Shown here: one piece after another, positions 36,481 to 46,643 of the stretch
Numbering within the stretch: position 1 is the stretch's first letter
Layout: every line of letters starts with the position of its first letter
Assembly (NCBI GenBank): GCA_018398765.1
Contig: JAHBMJ010005761.1
Span: 1-64,000 of the forward strand
Direction of reading: 5' to 3'
Length of the DNA stretch: 64,000 bases
Source of the DNA: Chromera velia
Taxonomy: Eukaryota; Sar; Chromeraceae
Notes under the pieces: model-generated
Databases searched by the model: none
What the model saw: the letters and a program-made list of their open reading frames with translations, nothing else
What the model was told of the DNA's origin: nothing
Position numbers and translations under genes: made by a program

Positions 36481-37151
36481 CTCTAAAGACTGTTACCTAC
36501 GCATCAATGCTGAGCGGGCCCATGCTTGCAATCAACCTAATTACCCCTACCAGAGCCCGCGAAGCAAAAGCAATACGGGACTCAATTGTCTTGTTCAAGC
36601 ACCCCTCTTCAAAGAAAACATACCCCAGATATTTGTATTCGGATGTCCATTCAACTTCCCTCCCACCATACATAACTCTACCTGCAGACTCAGCCAGACT
36701 GCCCCAGAGCCAAGGCAGACAGACGCAAGATTTTCGTTTTCTTTAAGTTCACAGTCAATCCCCATTCCTTGCAATACCCTTCCAAGGCTGAGAACTTCTT
36801 TTGCAGATCTGAGACGGAATGAGCAAGGAAACAGAGATCATCCGCATACCCTAGACTGCCTAAGATGCAGTTGTCAAGGAGGACAGGTTCGGGCTCTCTC
36901 CCGGGCTCCTCGACGCTGCCCTCCCCGATTGTGCTGTCTGACCATCCTACTCCCTCTGCTTCTCTGTCTACGGCCCCCTCGTTCTTACTAACTGAACACA
37001 TACGGAGAAGGTCATTGATATAGATAAGAAAGAGAATGGGAGAGAGAGCATCACCTTGCTTTACCCCAGCGCCCTCCCAAAAACGCAAAGAGTCCCCGTC
37101 TACCTTTCCCCAGACCTCCCTGTACATTTCACATATCATACACACATCTGC

Positions 37152-38438
37152 ATAGGGGTGTAAGAACAGGGGGGGGGGGTGCATTCGAGCTCTTAGGACT
37201 CCAGATCCGACGGGGTCCCCCCCGTTCGAACTCTAGGGAGATCAGACCCCTGTGAACAGGGGTCTCCCCGTTCAGAGAGCTTTGGGTAAGAAAAAGTGCT
37301 AGGTCATGAAGACAACCTAGATGATGACCTTTGTAAAGCCTAAACTATTCTCAACTCTAACTCAAAACATACTTAAACTTCTAAAAATTTAATTCTAGCT
37401 AAAATCTTCTTGTAACATTTTGTAACTTGAATAAAATTAACTTCAACATCAATTGAATTCAACTCCATCATGAGATGTCATTAATTAACTTCTAATTTTT
37501 TCTAATTTGTCATCAAACAAAGAATGGCAGAGGCAGAAACACTTGCGATATAGACATTAGGTGATCGATGTGCCCTTATGTATCAGGGCAGTCGTTGTAT
37601 GCCTGCAGAAAGGCAGCCAAAATTCTCAGTGAGCCAGCTAGATTCTTTTCTAGCTCGTCGGTGTTATGTGCCTCGGGCCACCCCTTCCACTTGATTCTAA
37701 ACCACCGTTTCCTCCTCCGAGGAGGGCCTCTCCACTCCCATCCCCGGATTGCTTCCACTTCGTACTCCTCTAAAGGGGGGCTCACGAGAACTTATTTCAA
37801 TTCTTCAAAACGCTGCAGTGCTGCAGCAGAGAGAATGAAACGCTTTCACTCATCGTCACGAGCGAAATCAGTGACCTCCTCCACAAAACCTCCCATTCCC
37901 TTTATTGTTAAGAAGTCCACACTGCGGACGGCTGTGAACTCATAACAGGATGATGTTCTGCATCCCTAATAGCTGACCCCAGGAAGCCTTCACTCCATGC
38001 TTTCCCCCCAACATGATGATGATCGGGTGAGGTCTATACTCCGCTTCGGAGAGAATCTCGAATATTTAAGACATTTTGAAGTACGAATCTTCACAGCATC
38101 TTAAAAGGACTTCAGAGGGAAAGACAATGAAAAAATTAATGGTCGGCAATGGATCAGCGATCTCAATGGGGTCTGGGCTTGAGCAGCAGAATCAGCAGCA
38201 GTGAGCGGTGTGAGGGCATCACAGTCAGCTGCAGCAGTGTAAGGCAAGAGAAAACAGAACAACTATACAAGAAAGCGACTGTTCACAGAAGGTGGGGCAT
38301 GGCGGGGCAGGTAAATCATTCAGTGACAGACTTGAAAAATTAATTTTGATTGCACGCACGAACTCCGCGCGCCTCCTCCCCCTCCGTTCGATCCGACGGG
38401 TCCCCCCCCCCTGTCCAAAAGAGATTTTACACCCCTAT
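37152..38438. mobile_element. hAT-like non-autonomous transposon, copy 2
   Basis: Termini ataggggtgtaa and ttacacccctat, with an exact 8-bp duplication acatctgc at 37144-37151 and 38439-38446. It interrupts the reverse transcriptase of LINE B. The left part to about 37596 and the right part from about 38041 match copy 1 (14262-15367), but the roughly 445 bp between are unrelated to copy 1's middle and carry a chromodomain-like frame. No transposase. Confidence 0.9.
37576..37785 (-). pseudogene. Chromodomain fragment carried by hAT-like copy 2
   Basis: A minus-strand frame of 69 codons contains EYEVEAI, then after an Arg-rich loop FRIKWKGW, then HNTDELEKNL and a helix ILAAF. The pattern EYEVE..I, WKGW and N-T-x-E-x-x-x-N-L is that of a chromodomain, as at the end of chromovirus integrases or in HP1-type proteins. 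The usual Trp and Pro of N-T-W-E-P are Asp and Leu here. No other integrase motif accompanies it. It lies wholly in the non-shared middle of the element, so I infer captured cargo. Confidence 0.65.
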
Positions 38439-39607
38439 ACATCTGCCTCACACACACCTTCTCTTCTCAGTTTCTGAATTAGCTTACCTCTCAGCACAGT
38501 GTCGAAAGCTTTGGAGAAATCAACAAAGCCTGCCAGCAGAGCTTTCTTTTTCTTTTTAGAGGAGAGAATGGCAGAGACAAACGCGCCTACCCCTTCCCTC
38601 GTTCCCACCCCTTGTCTGAAACCTAACTGCCTGATGTCAAGCTCAACTTGAGAGCGCACACGGCCATCCATCAGCAAACCAAAAAGTTTTGCAAAAGGGT
38701 TGACAACGTGAATAGGCCTCCATTCATTGAGAGAGAGAGAAGCAGGGCCTTTAAGGACAGGGCAGATACGCAGCACATTCCAAGAGGGAGGCCAGCAAGC
38801 AAAAATATGCATACAATTAAACAAAACAAAAAGTAAAAAACGAGAGAGCGCCGAGTGCGCAAAACAAAGGTCAAGCTGAGCGGGGGAGATTCCTTCAAGG
38901 CCGGAGGCTTTCTTTCTATTCATTTTCTTTAGAGCAGAGGAGATTTGATGGAAAGAGAAGGGCAAAATAGAAGGGTGGAAAGGAGGAGGGGCAGGTAGGA
39001 GGGCGGAAAGGAGAGGCTCTTCATTCTTGTCTTCAAACACCCCCGCCCAATGATTCGAGAACTCACGTGGAGAAGGACGGGAGGCTCCCCCAGATGAGGC
39101 AGCTTTTTTCTTTCTCTTTCAGATAGCAAGCGGGTCTTTTAACAACTCTTCTTATACCCTCCGGGCTTGTGCTCTCTCCCACGCAACTCTCTTTCTTTTG
39201 AACAGAGTACGACGGACCCGGAGAAGCCTCTGCAGTCTATCAAACTCTATTCCCCTTCTATTCCCATCTCTCACTAGCTTCCATCTCTCGTCTGCCTCTC
39301 TAACCTCTTTCTGCAAAGCTTTACATTCCAAATCAAACCACACCTCTCTCTTTGATCGTCTACCTTCTGGGCCAGGCCCCTTATCCCCTGTCTGCTTAAT
39401 CGCTAGGCTTGATCGGCCCTACCAGCACACGCAACTATTCCTCAACTAACCTGTGCAGACATGCACAATCGTCACCGCCCTCCGAAGTCAGCCCTGGTTG
39501 GGGATGCGGGGACACTGGGGGGGGCGGAGGAGCAGGCGGCTCCTTGAATGGTTCGATTTACTCATAATAGGCCCACAAGCCAGGCCATCGATCCTCAGCA
39601 AACGATC

Positions 39608-40758
39608 TCACCGCTGCTGCAAGCGACGCGATTTCTTCATTAGAGACCAGGGCTGTGCGGTTTGAACAGAAAAGGGGAGGACAATCAGAGAGGTTTTGGT
39701 GGGCTGGGAGAGCATCTTCGGATTCGAGTTCGGCCGAGGAAGGGGAGAAGGAGAAGGAAACGGTCGCATGGTCGGGAGAGGCAATACCATCAAAGTCAAC
39801 CTCCCAATCAAAAACCCTTTATATGGTAGATAGATCAGTAAGTACGTAATCAATGAGGGAAGTGGGCGTAGACATGCTGCTCTGTCTGGAATAGTGGGTA
39901 CACTCACCAGGAAAAACAAAGGACTTTCCCCCTGCTTCTCCCATCAGTTCGTTTAAAGAAACAAGATTCGTATCACTATAAATTTGAATAAAGTCCCTCT
40001 CACTGCGGTCATGCAACGTCTTTGTTGTACTAAGACGTGCGGACAAACGAGGGTCTGTCATGCTTCTTCGAGCCCTCATCATTTTCTCCCCTCCCATCAA
40101 CCCCCCCAGAATCCCTCGGCGGGAGGAGGAGATTTGCACGGGACTACAAAAGATTTTTGGGGACGAGGCTGCCTGAGTGCGCATTGAAATCCCCCATCAC
40201 CACCCTGTCTGCCTCAAGAGGGACCTCCCCAAATACATCCTTCAAGAGGTCAGGGACCCTACTGTCCCTGTGATCGGACCAGGACCCAGGAAGGTAAAGA
40301 CCAAATACATGCACCCTGCGCCCATCCACAGTAATCTTCACTTCAACTAGACTCGGGCCCATAAGGGAGATTTCGGGTTTCAGCTCATTCCACCGTTCCT
40401 CCTTTACAAGCATACAAACACCCCCACTCCTGCTGTCCCTATCATGGGCTGCTCTACGCATACCTAGTTACTGCCGGTACCACTCACGGTGGCTGAAGTT
40501 TTTGCCTTTCCACCCCCTATAAGAGATATCCCTCGTTACGTCCGTTGCTTCTGTGAAGATGGCTAGGTCGGGGTCTTTCTTGGCCAGCCAATGGGAAAGG
40601 GAACCGTTGTCTTTTTTACTTCTCACCCCATTCACATTCAAGAGACATCCCTCACTGTAGCCGCGGCTGCCATCTCTTTCTCTTTCTCTTTCCACCACTC
40701 TTTTCAAAACTCTCTTCGCAGCTCTTTGCAGTGATTCAAGTTTGCTACCGGCTCCCAC
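39608..40758 (-). pseudogene. LINE B APE-type endonuclease
   Basis: LLNVNGVRSKK and KDPDLAIFTEATDV near 40630-40550, then SGGVCMLVKEERW, VHVFGLYLPGSW, VVMGDFNAHSG (catalytic D-x-N region near 40200) and LIDYVLTDLST near 39840. This is the order of an exonuclease III-like LINE endonuclease. There is an in-frame TAA near 40467 and a frame change near 40150. No ATG precedes the endonuclease in its own frame; that frame overlaps the chromodomain frame by about 55 bp and is reached by a -1 shift. Confidence 0.8.
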
Positions 40759-41492
40759 ATGTGAGAGAAATTCCCGCCCCAGTCAACCAGGTATTCCCTT
40801 TCCCCCCTTTCCCCGTTTGTGCGAGTACGAAGCACCCGCACAATCTCCCACTCCGGCTCTGGGCTGGCAGGCTCCCCCGCTTCAATCGGCTGCTGTGACG
40901 TGCCATGCTTACGGTTGCCTCCCCCGTGCTTTTTCCCTTTCCCCCTGCGACACTTCTTAACCGACCTCTCCTTTGAAACAAAAAACATATCAGATACAAA
41001 AGACAGAACAGACAAGCCCTCACCAGAAGGAGAAGGTGCCTGACTGCAAAGAGAAGGCGAACAGGAAAGAGAATCAACATCAGGGGCATGAAGGGACGGA
41101 GAAGAATTAAATAGAGAAGAAGAACAGTCGGACTTGCCTGCAAGGGCATCAAGCTCGCCGCCGCTTACAGATCTTTCGTCCGTTGCACACTCCGACAGAA
41201 CATCAAAACGATTGCTATGAAAGACAGAGGGAGGGGGAGAGACAGGGGCCGAGTGCCCTTTTCTACGTAAATCGAATTTCACGTCACACCATTTCAATGA
41301 ATTAAGAAAGATATCGTAAAGTGCGGTACCCGGAGGAGAACATAGCTCATTGACAGAGATAGAAGACAACCAGGCATGCAAATCATACATCTCCTTTCTG
41401 AGAGCCTCCCTCTCTTCCAGGAGACCTAACAATTTCCTTTTCAGCCATGGGAGTCTAGTCGGTTCGGAGGGGGAAGGAAGACTCCCAACCAT
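40704..41492 (-). CDS. LINE B protein with C-terminal chromodomain
   Basis: An open frame of 262 codons starts at ATG 41492. The N-terminal part is helix-prone (LPWLKRKLLGLLEEREALRK), the middle is Ser-rich and low complexity, and a Lys/Arg cluster (KKCRRGKGKKHGG) precedes the C-terminal 50 residues. Those residues read EWEIVRVL, EREYLVDWGG, HMWEPVANL and CKELRREF, aligning with the chromodomain pattern EYxVExIL, YLVKWKGx, TWEPxxNL and a final helix. Two of the three methyl-lysine cage aromatics are present in position (Trp for the first, Trp in YLVDW). The stop lies 55 bp inside the endonuclease frame. Whether this is the end of ORF1 or a separate ORF is unclear. Confidence 0.75.
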   Translation of the reverse strand: MVGSLPSPSEPTRLPWLKRKLLGLLEEREALRKEMYDLHAWLSSISVNELCSPPGTALYDIFLNSLKWCDVKFDLRRKGHSAPVSPPPSVFHSNRFDVLSECATDERSVSGGELDALAGKSDCSSSLFNSSPSLHAPDVDSLSCSPSLCSQAPSPSGEGLSVLSFVSDMFFVSKERSVKKCRRGKGKKHGGGNRKHGTSQQPIEAGEPASPEPEWEIVRVLRTRTNGERGEREYLVDWGGNFSHMWEPVANLNHCKELRREF

Positions 41493-42043
41493 ATGCCCTT
41501 CCCCCCAACTCTTCCCGTCTCCATCTGAAACTAATGACTGAAGCCGGGGGCAGCACCCCCGTCTCCGTTTCCCAACTCGGGTCTCACTTACACCGGGGTC
41601 TTAAAAACTATACTACCCTCATGAGACAGCTGCGGGAGCTGTCTGGCTTGCTGTTGTTGCTGTTAGGCGTGCATTACAAAGTTTAACGCAGCAGTGCTCA
41701 AGGTTTGCGGCACCCCGGCTGCCACCGCATTCTGCTACGCGACCGCGGCTGCCAGTGGCGAGCCCATCATGTGAGAGTCGGCGGCCAAATTTTGTTGAGG
41801 CGGCATAGGGGGGAATGGGTGCTGCTGCAGTGGTGGTGCAGGTGCCCTAGGAATCGGTTGAGCGGACTCACTCACCCCTTTCTTCAGCAGAAGGGCCTAA
41901 GCCCTCTCTTTGTCCTTAGTGGATACCCCGGCATTGCCAAGTATGCTTTGCGCCCAAAAAATTCTCCCAGCTTTCTCTTCTTCCTCCATCTTCCTGAGCA
42001 CACACTTCACAGATCCAGTGGGAGCAAGGGAGAGGACATTGTA
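41493..42043 (-). other. Decayed interval between LINE B coding parts
   Basis: The minus strand shows stops in all frames and no motif. It may be the remnant of the connection between the ORF1-type protein and the chromodomain frame. Confidence 0.4.
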
Positions 42044-42616
42044 CTACACGGAGCGGTCGGGGGCGCAGGCCTTGAACAGACTGTCAAACTCTTCCACATT
42101 TTTTTTGCGTTTGAATTCGACAGTGAGTTTGGAGACCCACTTATAGTTCTTGCTGCAGAAGATGGACTTCGCAGCGTCATATAGCCGGGAAGAATGGGAG
42201 ATCACTTCATCTGTCTGGCACACTTGGCCATTGAGGGAGAGAGAAAAGGTGAGCAAGTCTCTGAGGAAGGATTAGAATTGCTGCCACTTCCTTGCCTCAT
42301 TGAGAGAGAGGCCCAGCACCATACGTGAGCGAGGGACGGGGTCTTTCTCCTCATTGAAGAGCTGAAGACTCAGCACGGTTGATTCGATCTTCTCGATTGA
42401 CTTCTTACATTTCTGAACCCTTCTCTCATTCTAACCAATCCGGTTGTCAAGGTTGTCAATCTTTTTTGCAACGATATCAAATCTGCCGTCGAAGTCGTCC
42501 CTCTGAGAAGCTGTCTGTTAGTCGAACAGTGCTTTTATTTCAGGAAGGGTGGCCCCTCCGTTGCCAGAGGGGAGATTGGAGCCACTAAGAGGGCAAGACG
42601 ATATTCCATAGGACAT
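42044..42616 (-). pseudogene. LINE B ORF1-type RNA-binding protein remnant
   Basis: Near 42500 a coiled-coil-like segment reads FDGRFDIVAKKIDNLDNRIG and continues NERRVQKCKKSIEKIEST. Then follows a region ending [20 protein letters not shown], which resembles the equivalent end of LINE A's ORF1 (AERFDSLFNEERVY). Coiled coil followed by an RRM-like fold is the plan of L1-type ORF1 proteins. Several in-frame stops are present. Confidence 0.6.
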
Positions 42617-42937
42617 CATGATGGCATTTCAGCAATGAGGAGGGAAAGATACACTCGGCGGAGACGGCTGTTGTTTTCTGGCGAGAACTCCCTCGTTTCA
42701 AGGAGATTTGATACAAGAGTTTTGAGGCTTATGGCACGTAAAAAGAGTATCGACATAAAAAGAGTTTTCCGACCGTTTTTGTTCTTGTCCAACTTATTTG
42801 AAAAATTTTGGAAAAAACTTCCGGATGAATCAGGCCTGATTTGTCCGGAGGTTTTAAAACATTTGTGAGCGAGAAAGTGAGACAAAAAGGTCCAGAGAAG
42901 AGTGTAAAACCAGACCCAGAGAGCAACACAGCTGTCA

Positions 42938-42972
42938 GCGGTATCACTGAATTTCGTTCTTTCCATTCTTTT
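42938..42972. repeat. Target site duplication of LINE B (right)
   Basis: Partner of 35336-35370: 32 of 35 bases agree. Confidence 0.85.
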
Positions 42973-43295
42973 ATGTCTTGTCCCTCATGTCTCTCTTCTT
43001 TATCTCCTGCCTCGTTCTAACCCTCATTATTGTCCTGCCGACAGGAATCTTCACTTTCATTCTATCATGTATGATGTCGGTCGTGCTTATTTCTACAGAA
43101 GTGTTTCTCTTTGCATGGTTTGCATAAGGTACTGCAGGAGGGAAATCGAAGTTACGTGTTTCGCTGAGTTGTCTTCTCCCATGTGTTTTGGTTTTTTTTT
43201 CTTCCCGAACGATCCGTTGTCAAAGAAATATAAAAAAAAGAAGGGAAAATGTGTTACGGGGAGTGAAGAGAAGAGCGCGTGGACAGCGCTCTTAT

Positions 43296-43307
43296 AAGAA
43301 GGGGGAA
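43296..43307 (+). other. Polypurine tract before 3' LTR
   Basis: aagaagggggaa lies directly before the LTR start tgtattacgg, the position of the plus-strand primer in LTR retrotransposons. Confidence 0.7.
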
Positions 43308-44119
43308 TGTATTACGGACTCCCAAGTAGGCTGTGGTAGCAGGATATAACTTTCAAGTATGTCTTGTCTGCTAAAAGCCTACTTGGTATGATCTAGGGGG
43401 AAGAGAAATTAAAGTGAAAGGAAAGGAGAAAACAATTGAGGATGTAAGTAGATCTCGAGAAAAAGAAAATGACCTTGAAGTTTTAATGGGGATGTCCATA
43501 CCTATTGAATAGAAAAGACTGTTGAATTCTATCATGGAAAAAAGAATGGAAGAAGGAATAGAAGAAAGAATAGAAGAAGGAACGGTAGAGCAAATGGAAG
43601 AAAGAATGAAAGAAGAGTTGGAAGAGCCTCTTTTAGGGGCCTCGACGGGCCACGGCATGTCCAAGCGGAAGAGCCTCTTCCAAGGGCCTCGTCAAAAATA
43701 AAGAAGAGGAAGAAAGAAAGGAAGAAAAGATGGAAGGAAAAAGAAGAAAAATAAAATGAACTAAATAGAGACCGACTAGAATAGAATACAGAAAACGGAA
43801 GAGAGAAAGGAAGAGGTGCTGGAAGGAATAGGGGTAAAATTAATACAGATGAAAGTAATTATGGAAGTCCTTATGGAAGAGCGAAATTTAAAGCAAAAGA
43901 CTTGGATTTTTGGAAGAACAAACGGAAGGAGATGTTGAAAATCAAATTTCATCTTGTTATTTCGTCGGACCCATCTCGGATAGAGGACTTCCAACATCCA
44001 TTCTCCAGCCTTTGAGAAAACTCCTAAGAAGTGAACCTCGAGTGACTTCAGCATACTAGCTACCCTACCGTCAGCAAAACGCTACCAGGGTTCCAGAGTC
44101 AGATAAGAAGTCCACTACA
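43308..44119 (+). repeat. 3' LTR
   Basis: 812 bp, partner of 28588-29394. It differs by a few substitutions and small indels, for example the extra tttaaa near 43887. Confidence 0.9.
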
Positions 44120-44230
44120 CTTGGTTCATGTTGTGCACGTCTATTCTCCCGTCTCCTGCTCCTCCACCTCTCTGGTGAGCCCTGCACAAAGGGGGAGGGG
44201 GGAACAAAGGTGTCAGTTCGGGTTTGTATG

Positions 44231-44755
44231 TTAATATAATGTTATGTTAGCAAACGAGTGACCTTCGCCCTTCCCGTCCCCGCTTATCGGGCTTAGAGAG
44301 GCCTTTAGGAAGTCCTCCGGCCTCTCCGTCCCCCCCTCCCCCAGCAGGCTGGGTTTGGGTTGTTCCTTCATCCTTCCCCCTGCTCCGAGGGGGTCAGCCT
44401 CAATGTTTTGAAGAATAGACGCAGGTACATGGGGTGCCATGCTTTTTTGAGTAACGGGTGTAAGGTTGGGGGTATATTCATCCATTTGCGTTGTTTCCGG
44501 CACCTCTGATCCACAGTCTTCCTCATTCTCCAAGGCTTCAAATCTGTTTTTTGATCTGAAGTCTGGCGCTGCAGAGGAGCTCGATCTTCTTGCCCCGGCG
44601 CCGTTACTATCCCTGTCTGTCTCCTCATCATCCCAGGTCCGTCTCAGATATTTCGGAATCCCCTGCCCACGTATCTCCATCATTCTTACCGCCTTCCTTG
44701 CAAACAATTCTTCCATCTCTTTTCTCATCCTCGCACTCAACTCATTTCTTAACAC
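44231..44755 (-). pseudogene. LINE A second N-terminal frame
   Basis: A minus-strand frame of about 174 codons with a Glu/Arg-rich helix (RMRKEMEELFARKAVRMME), then an acidic segment with SKNRFEALENEEDCG. The latter resembles FHSNRFDVLSECATDE in the LINE B chromodomain protein, and the frame has the same place relative to the endonuclease. No chromodomain is recognisable here before the LTR element interrupts. It ends at a stop near 44231. Confidence 0.5.
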
Positions 44756-44919
44756 AAAAATATTTTCCTTCCATTCTCTGATGCACTGCTGTTTTTCTCT
44801 CAGCTACGCAGTCAATCTTTCTTTGTTTCTTTCCAATTGTGCTAACCGTGAAAGCATGTTATGGGGAGAAAGCGCGCTCTCTTCCACTCTTCTTCTGCTT
44901 CCCCCCTCCTTCTTTCTTC

Positions 44920-45987
44920 TCACTTTCCCTCCTCAGAGGGTGCGTGTGCACCCCCCTCAAAGTTCAACTTCCTTTTTCCCTCTCCGTCTCTGTCTCTCTT
45001 TGTTTCGTTGTCAGTGAGCACCTTTTCAGGAGTCTGGAAAATCGGGTTGCGTGGGATGCGATCGTCTCTTGTGCTGTTCATGGGTTCGTCTGCATCTCTG
45101 AGAGGGGGAACGCCGGGTGGCACTGGCTGCGGCTGCTTAGAAAGCGGGATACCAAGGCAGTGCAGGGCTGCTCGTACCTCCCCCACCTTATCTTCTAGTG
45201 CTGTTGTGTCGTTAAAAACACTCTCTGCCCACTTTTGTATGGCCCGCTCTCTCTGTTCCTTCATTTAAGGGACAATACACCTGAGCTCTTTCTTTGTTCC
45301 GTATCTGGGGAGTATATACACCCTTTCCTCATTGAAAAGAGAGTCAAAACGCTCTGCCTCCTTCTCAGTACGGAAAACCACTGCCACGGTTCCTTTCCAG
45401 GCTTGGTGAGACCTGAAACGGACGGACTTTGTAGAGTCAAAGACTTCTTGTGCAAAGACGGCTGCCTTATCCTTTCCGTCTCCTCGGTTCCCTTCCGTGT
45501 CTAGGGCGGCTACGTATACGAATCGCTTCAAGTCTTCGTACACGTCTGCTTGGTTAAGACAGAGGCTGAGAATTACTTGGGTTCTCAGTCTCTTCTCTTC
45601 CTCTGCCAGGCTGGCGGTGCCTTGCTTAGTCAGAGCCTTGAGTTCTGCAATCTCCTGGTTGTGACGGTGGAGGTGATCGAAGATCAACGAGGCCTGCTCC
45701 TCCCGTCTCTCTATACAGAAATATAGAAGCGCAAGCTTCTGATCAAGCTTCCGATCAATGATTTCGACCATCTCCTCTTTCACCTCTTTCACTGCAGCAA
45801 ACTCCACTCTGAAGCTCTGCCTGATCACTCGGATCCCTTGTTTGAGTGACATTGAAGACTCTCTCTTCTCTGCCTCTTCATCTTCTTTGCGGAGACCTGG
45901 GAACTCCTCATCCTCATCATCCCCCTGATATGACTCGATGGGAGATGGTGGTTGAGGTGGACTGGGGAAATAGTTGCCCTGCGGCAT
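44920..45987 (-). pseudogene. LINE A ORF1-type protein
   Basis: From an ATG at 45987 a frame of about 240 codons to 45265 contains a Pro-rich start, an acidic stretch (YQGDDEDEEFPGL), a long coiled coil (FAAVKEVKEEMVEIIDRKLD onward) and an RRM-like end (KSVRFRSHQAWKGTVAVVF, EKEAERFDSLF). After one stop the same frame continues with MKEQRERAIQKWAESV to 44920. This is the L1-type ORF1 plan: a trimerising coiled coil plus an RNA-binding domain that coats the element RNA. Confidence 0.7.
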
Positions 45988-46256
45988 ACGAATGAGGGGA
46001 TACAAGGAAGAGAGACGGCAACGGTTTCGCACTCAGAATCAGTGACTCGTTCTCTGTTGTTTGTTTGTCTTTTTGAACCGGGTTTGGATTATCCCCAATC
46101 TCGAAGTGAACTTACAGCAGACACGAGGAGAACAGCAGACACATAAAGTTCTTCAAAACTTCTTATTAATATATATATATATATATATATACTAGATAAT
46201 ATATAAATTTATGTAGTGTTGATATATTACTAGCACTCGATTAAAAAGCTTTACTA

Positions 46257-46643
46257 CTCTAGGCAACAAAATTATTGAATAAAATTTTTGAGTTTGGCAA
46301 AATTTCATTTTTGGGGACGACATTGGATCAAGCTCGCTTCTTTAAAAGTTTTAGAGCCAGTGTAGTTGCTAGTATGATACTAGGGCTGTATTGGCTCATC
46401 TTTGCCTATATAACTACTATTGAAACCAACACACCCAATTTGAGACCCTTAGGATCGTTCGCGGTGTATAAAAAACATATTTTCACAAGATTAATAGCAA
46501 ATAGATATAGAATAGCCTTAACACAATAACAAAATAAAACCATTTTAAAAATAATTTGATTAAAGTATTGTTTTCTTGTTTGCTCTATCTCTTTGATTTT
46601 TTTTTATCACTTGAAGTTTATTCAATATTTTTGTCGTCTAGGG
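46257..46643 (+). mobile_element. AT-rich terminal-inverted-repeat element, copy 1
   Basis: The left end ctctaggcaacaaaa and right end ttttgtcgtctaggg are imperfect inverted repeats (consensus CCCTAGRCGACAAAA). Flanks are TA on the left and TG on the right. A frame of 84 codons within has one hydrophobic segment (SVVASMILGLYWLIFAYI) followed by a basic end. The frame is the same in copy 2 except its ATG. About 387 bp, MITE-sized, with no transposase. Confidence 0.6.

Larger units (their letters stand above)
36690..39343 (-). pseudogene. LINE B reverse transcriptase split by a hAT-like element
   Basis: The linker MWFDLECKALQKEVREADER lies near 39340. Then KKASGLEGISPAQLDL, FVDFSKAFDTVL (motif A) and KLRREGVCEADV up to 38439; the frame resumes at 37151 with CMICEMYREVWGK, GVKQGDALSPILFLIYINDL (motif B), LGYADDLCFLA (motif C, Y-A-D-D) and LKKTKIL (motif D). 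Removal of 37152-38438 plus one 8-bp duplication restores continuity across the break. The polymerase core is otherwise well preserved. The class is LINE by motif order and APE endonuclease context. Confidence 0.85.
35371..42937 (-). mobile_element. LINE B, inserted in the LTR element
   Basis: A minus-strand LINE with, from its 5' end at 42937, an ORF1-type protein (42616-42044), a chromodomain-bearing frame (41492-40704), an APE endonuclease (40758 to about 39820), a reverse transcriptase (to 36690), a C-terminal region, and a 3' end with a stem, the ggcatc word (as gatgcc on +) and an (aatc)n tail at 35371-35391. Flanked by a 35-bp duplication. Without the hAT-like insertion its length is about 6.27 kb. 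Stops and frameshifts make it inactive, though motifs are clear. Confidence 0.9.
28588..44119 (+). mobile_element. LTR retrotransposon inserted in LINE A
   Basis: Direct LTRs of 807 bp (28588-29394) and 812 bp (43308-44119) both start tgtattacggactccc and end ctaca. A polypurine tract (aagaagggggaa, 43296-43307) abuts the 3' LTR. A Gag frame lies at 32418-33497, but no protease, reverse transcriptase or integrase was found in the remaining interior, so it resembles a large non-autonomous derivative. LINE B (35371-42937) is inserted in it. The flanks aatct and cttgg do not match, so no target duplication is visible. Confidence 0.85.
23881..46145 (-). mobile_element. LINE A (non-LTR retrotransposon), outermost of a four-level nest
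   Basis: Minus-strand LINE pieces lie on both sides of an LTR element (28588-44119). ORF1-type protein, a second N-terminal frame and the 5' end lie to the right (44231-46145). Endonuclease, reverse transcriptase and a cysteine/histidine C-terminus lie to the left (24318-28587). The left end probably is the pentanucleotide run ggataggatagg at 23881-23900, read on the minus strand as an (ATCCT)n tail. The right end is set only approximately by the AT run after 46150, and no target duplication was confirmed. Frameshifts and stops throughout make it inactive. Confidence 0.75.

Noticed and set aside
28588-44119. Target duplication of the large LTR element
   Set aside because: Bases outside the LTRs are aatct and cttgg. 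No 4-6 bp match exists, so none is claimed.
46257-46643. Nuclear copy of organelle DNA
   Set aside because: AT richness and the membrane-like frame suggested it, but the inverted ends shared by two copies indicate a transposable element; cargo of organellar origin remains unproven.
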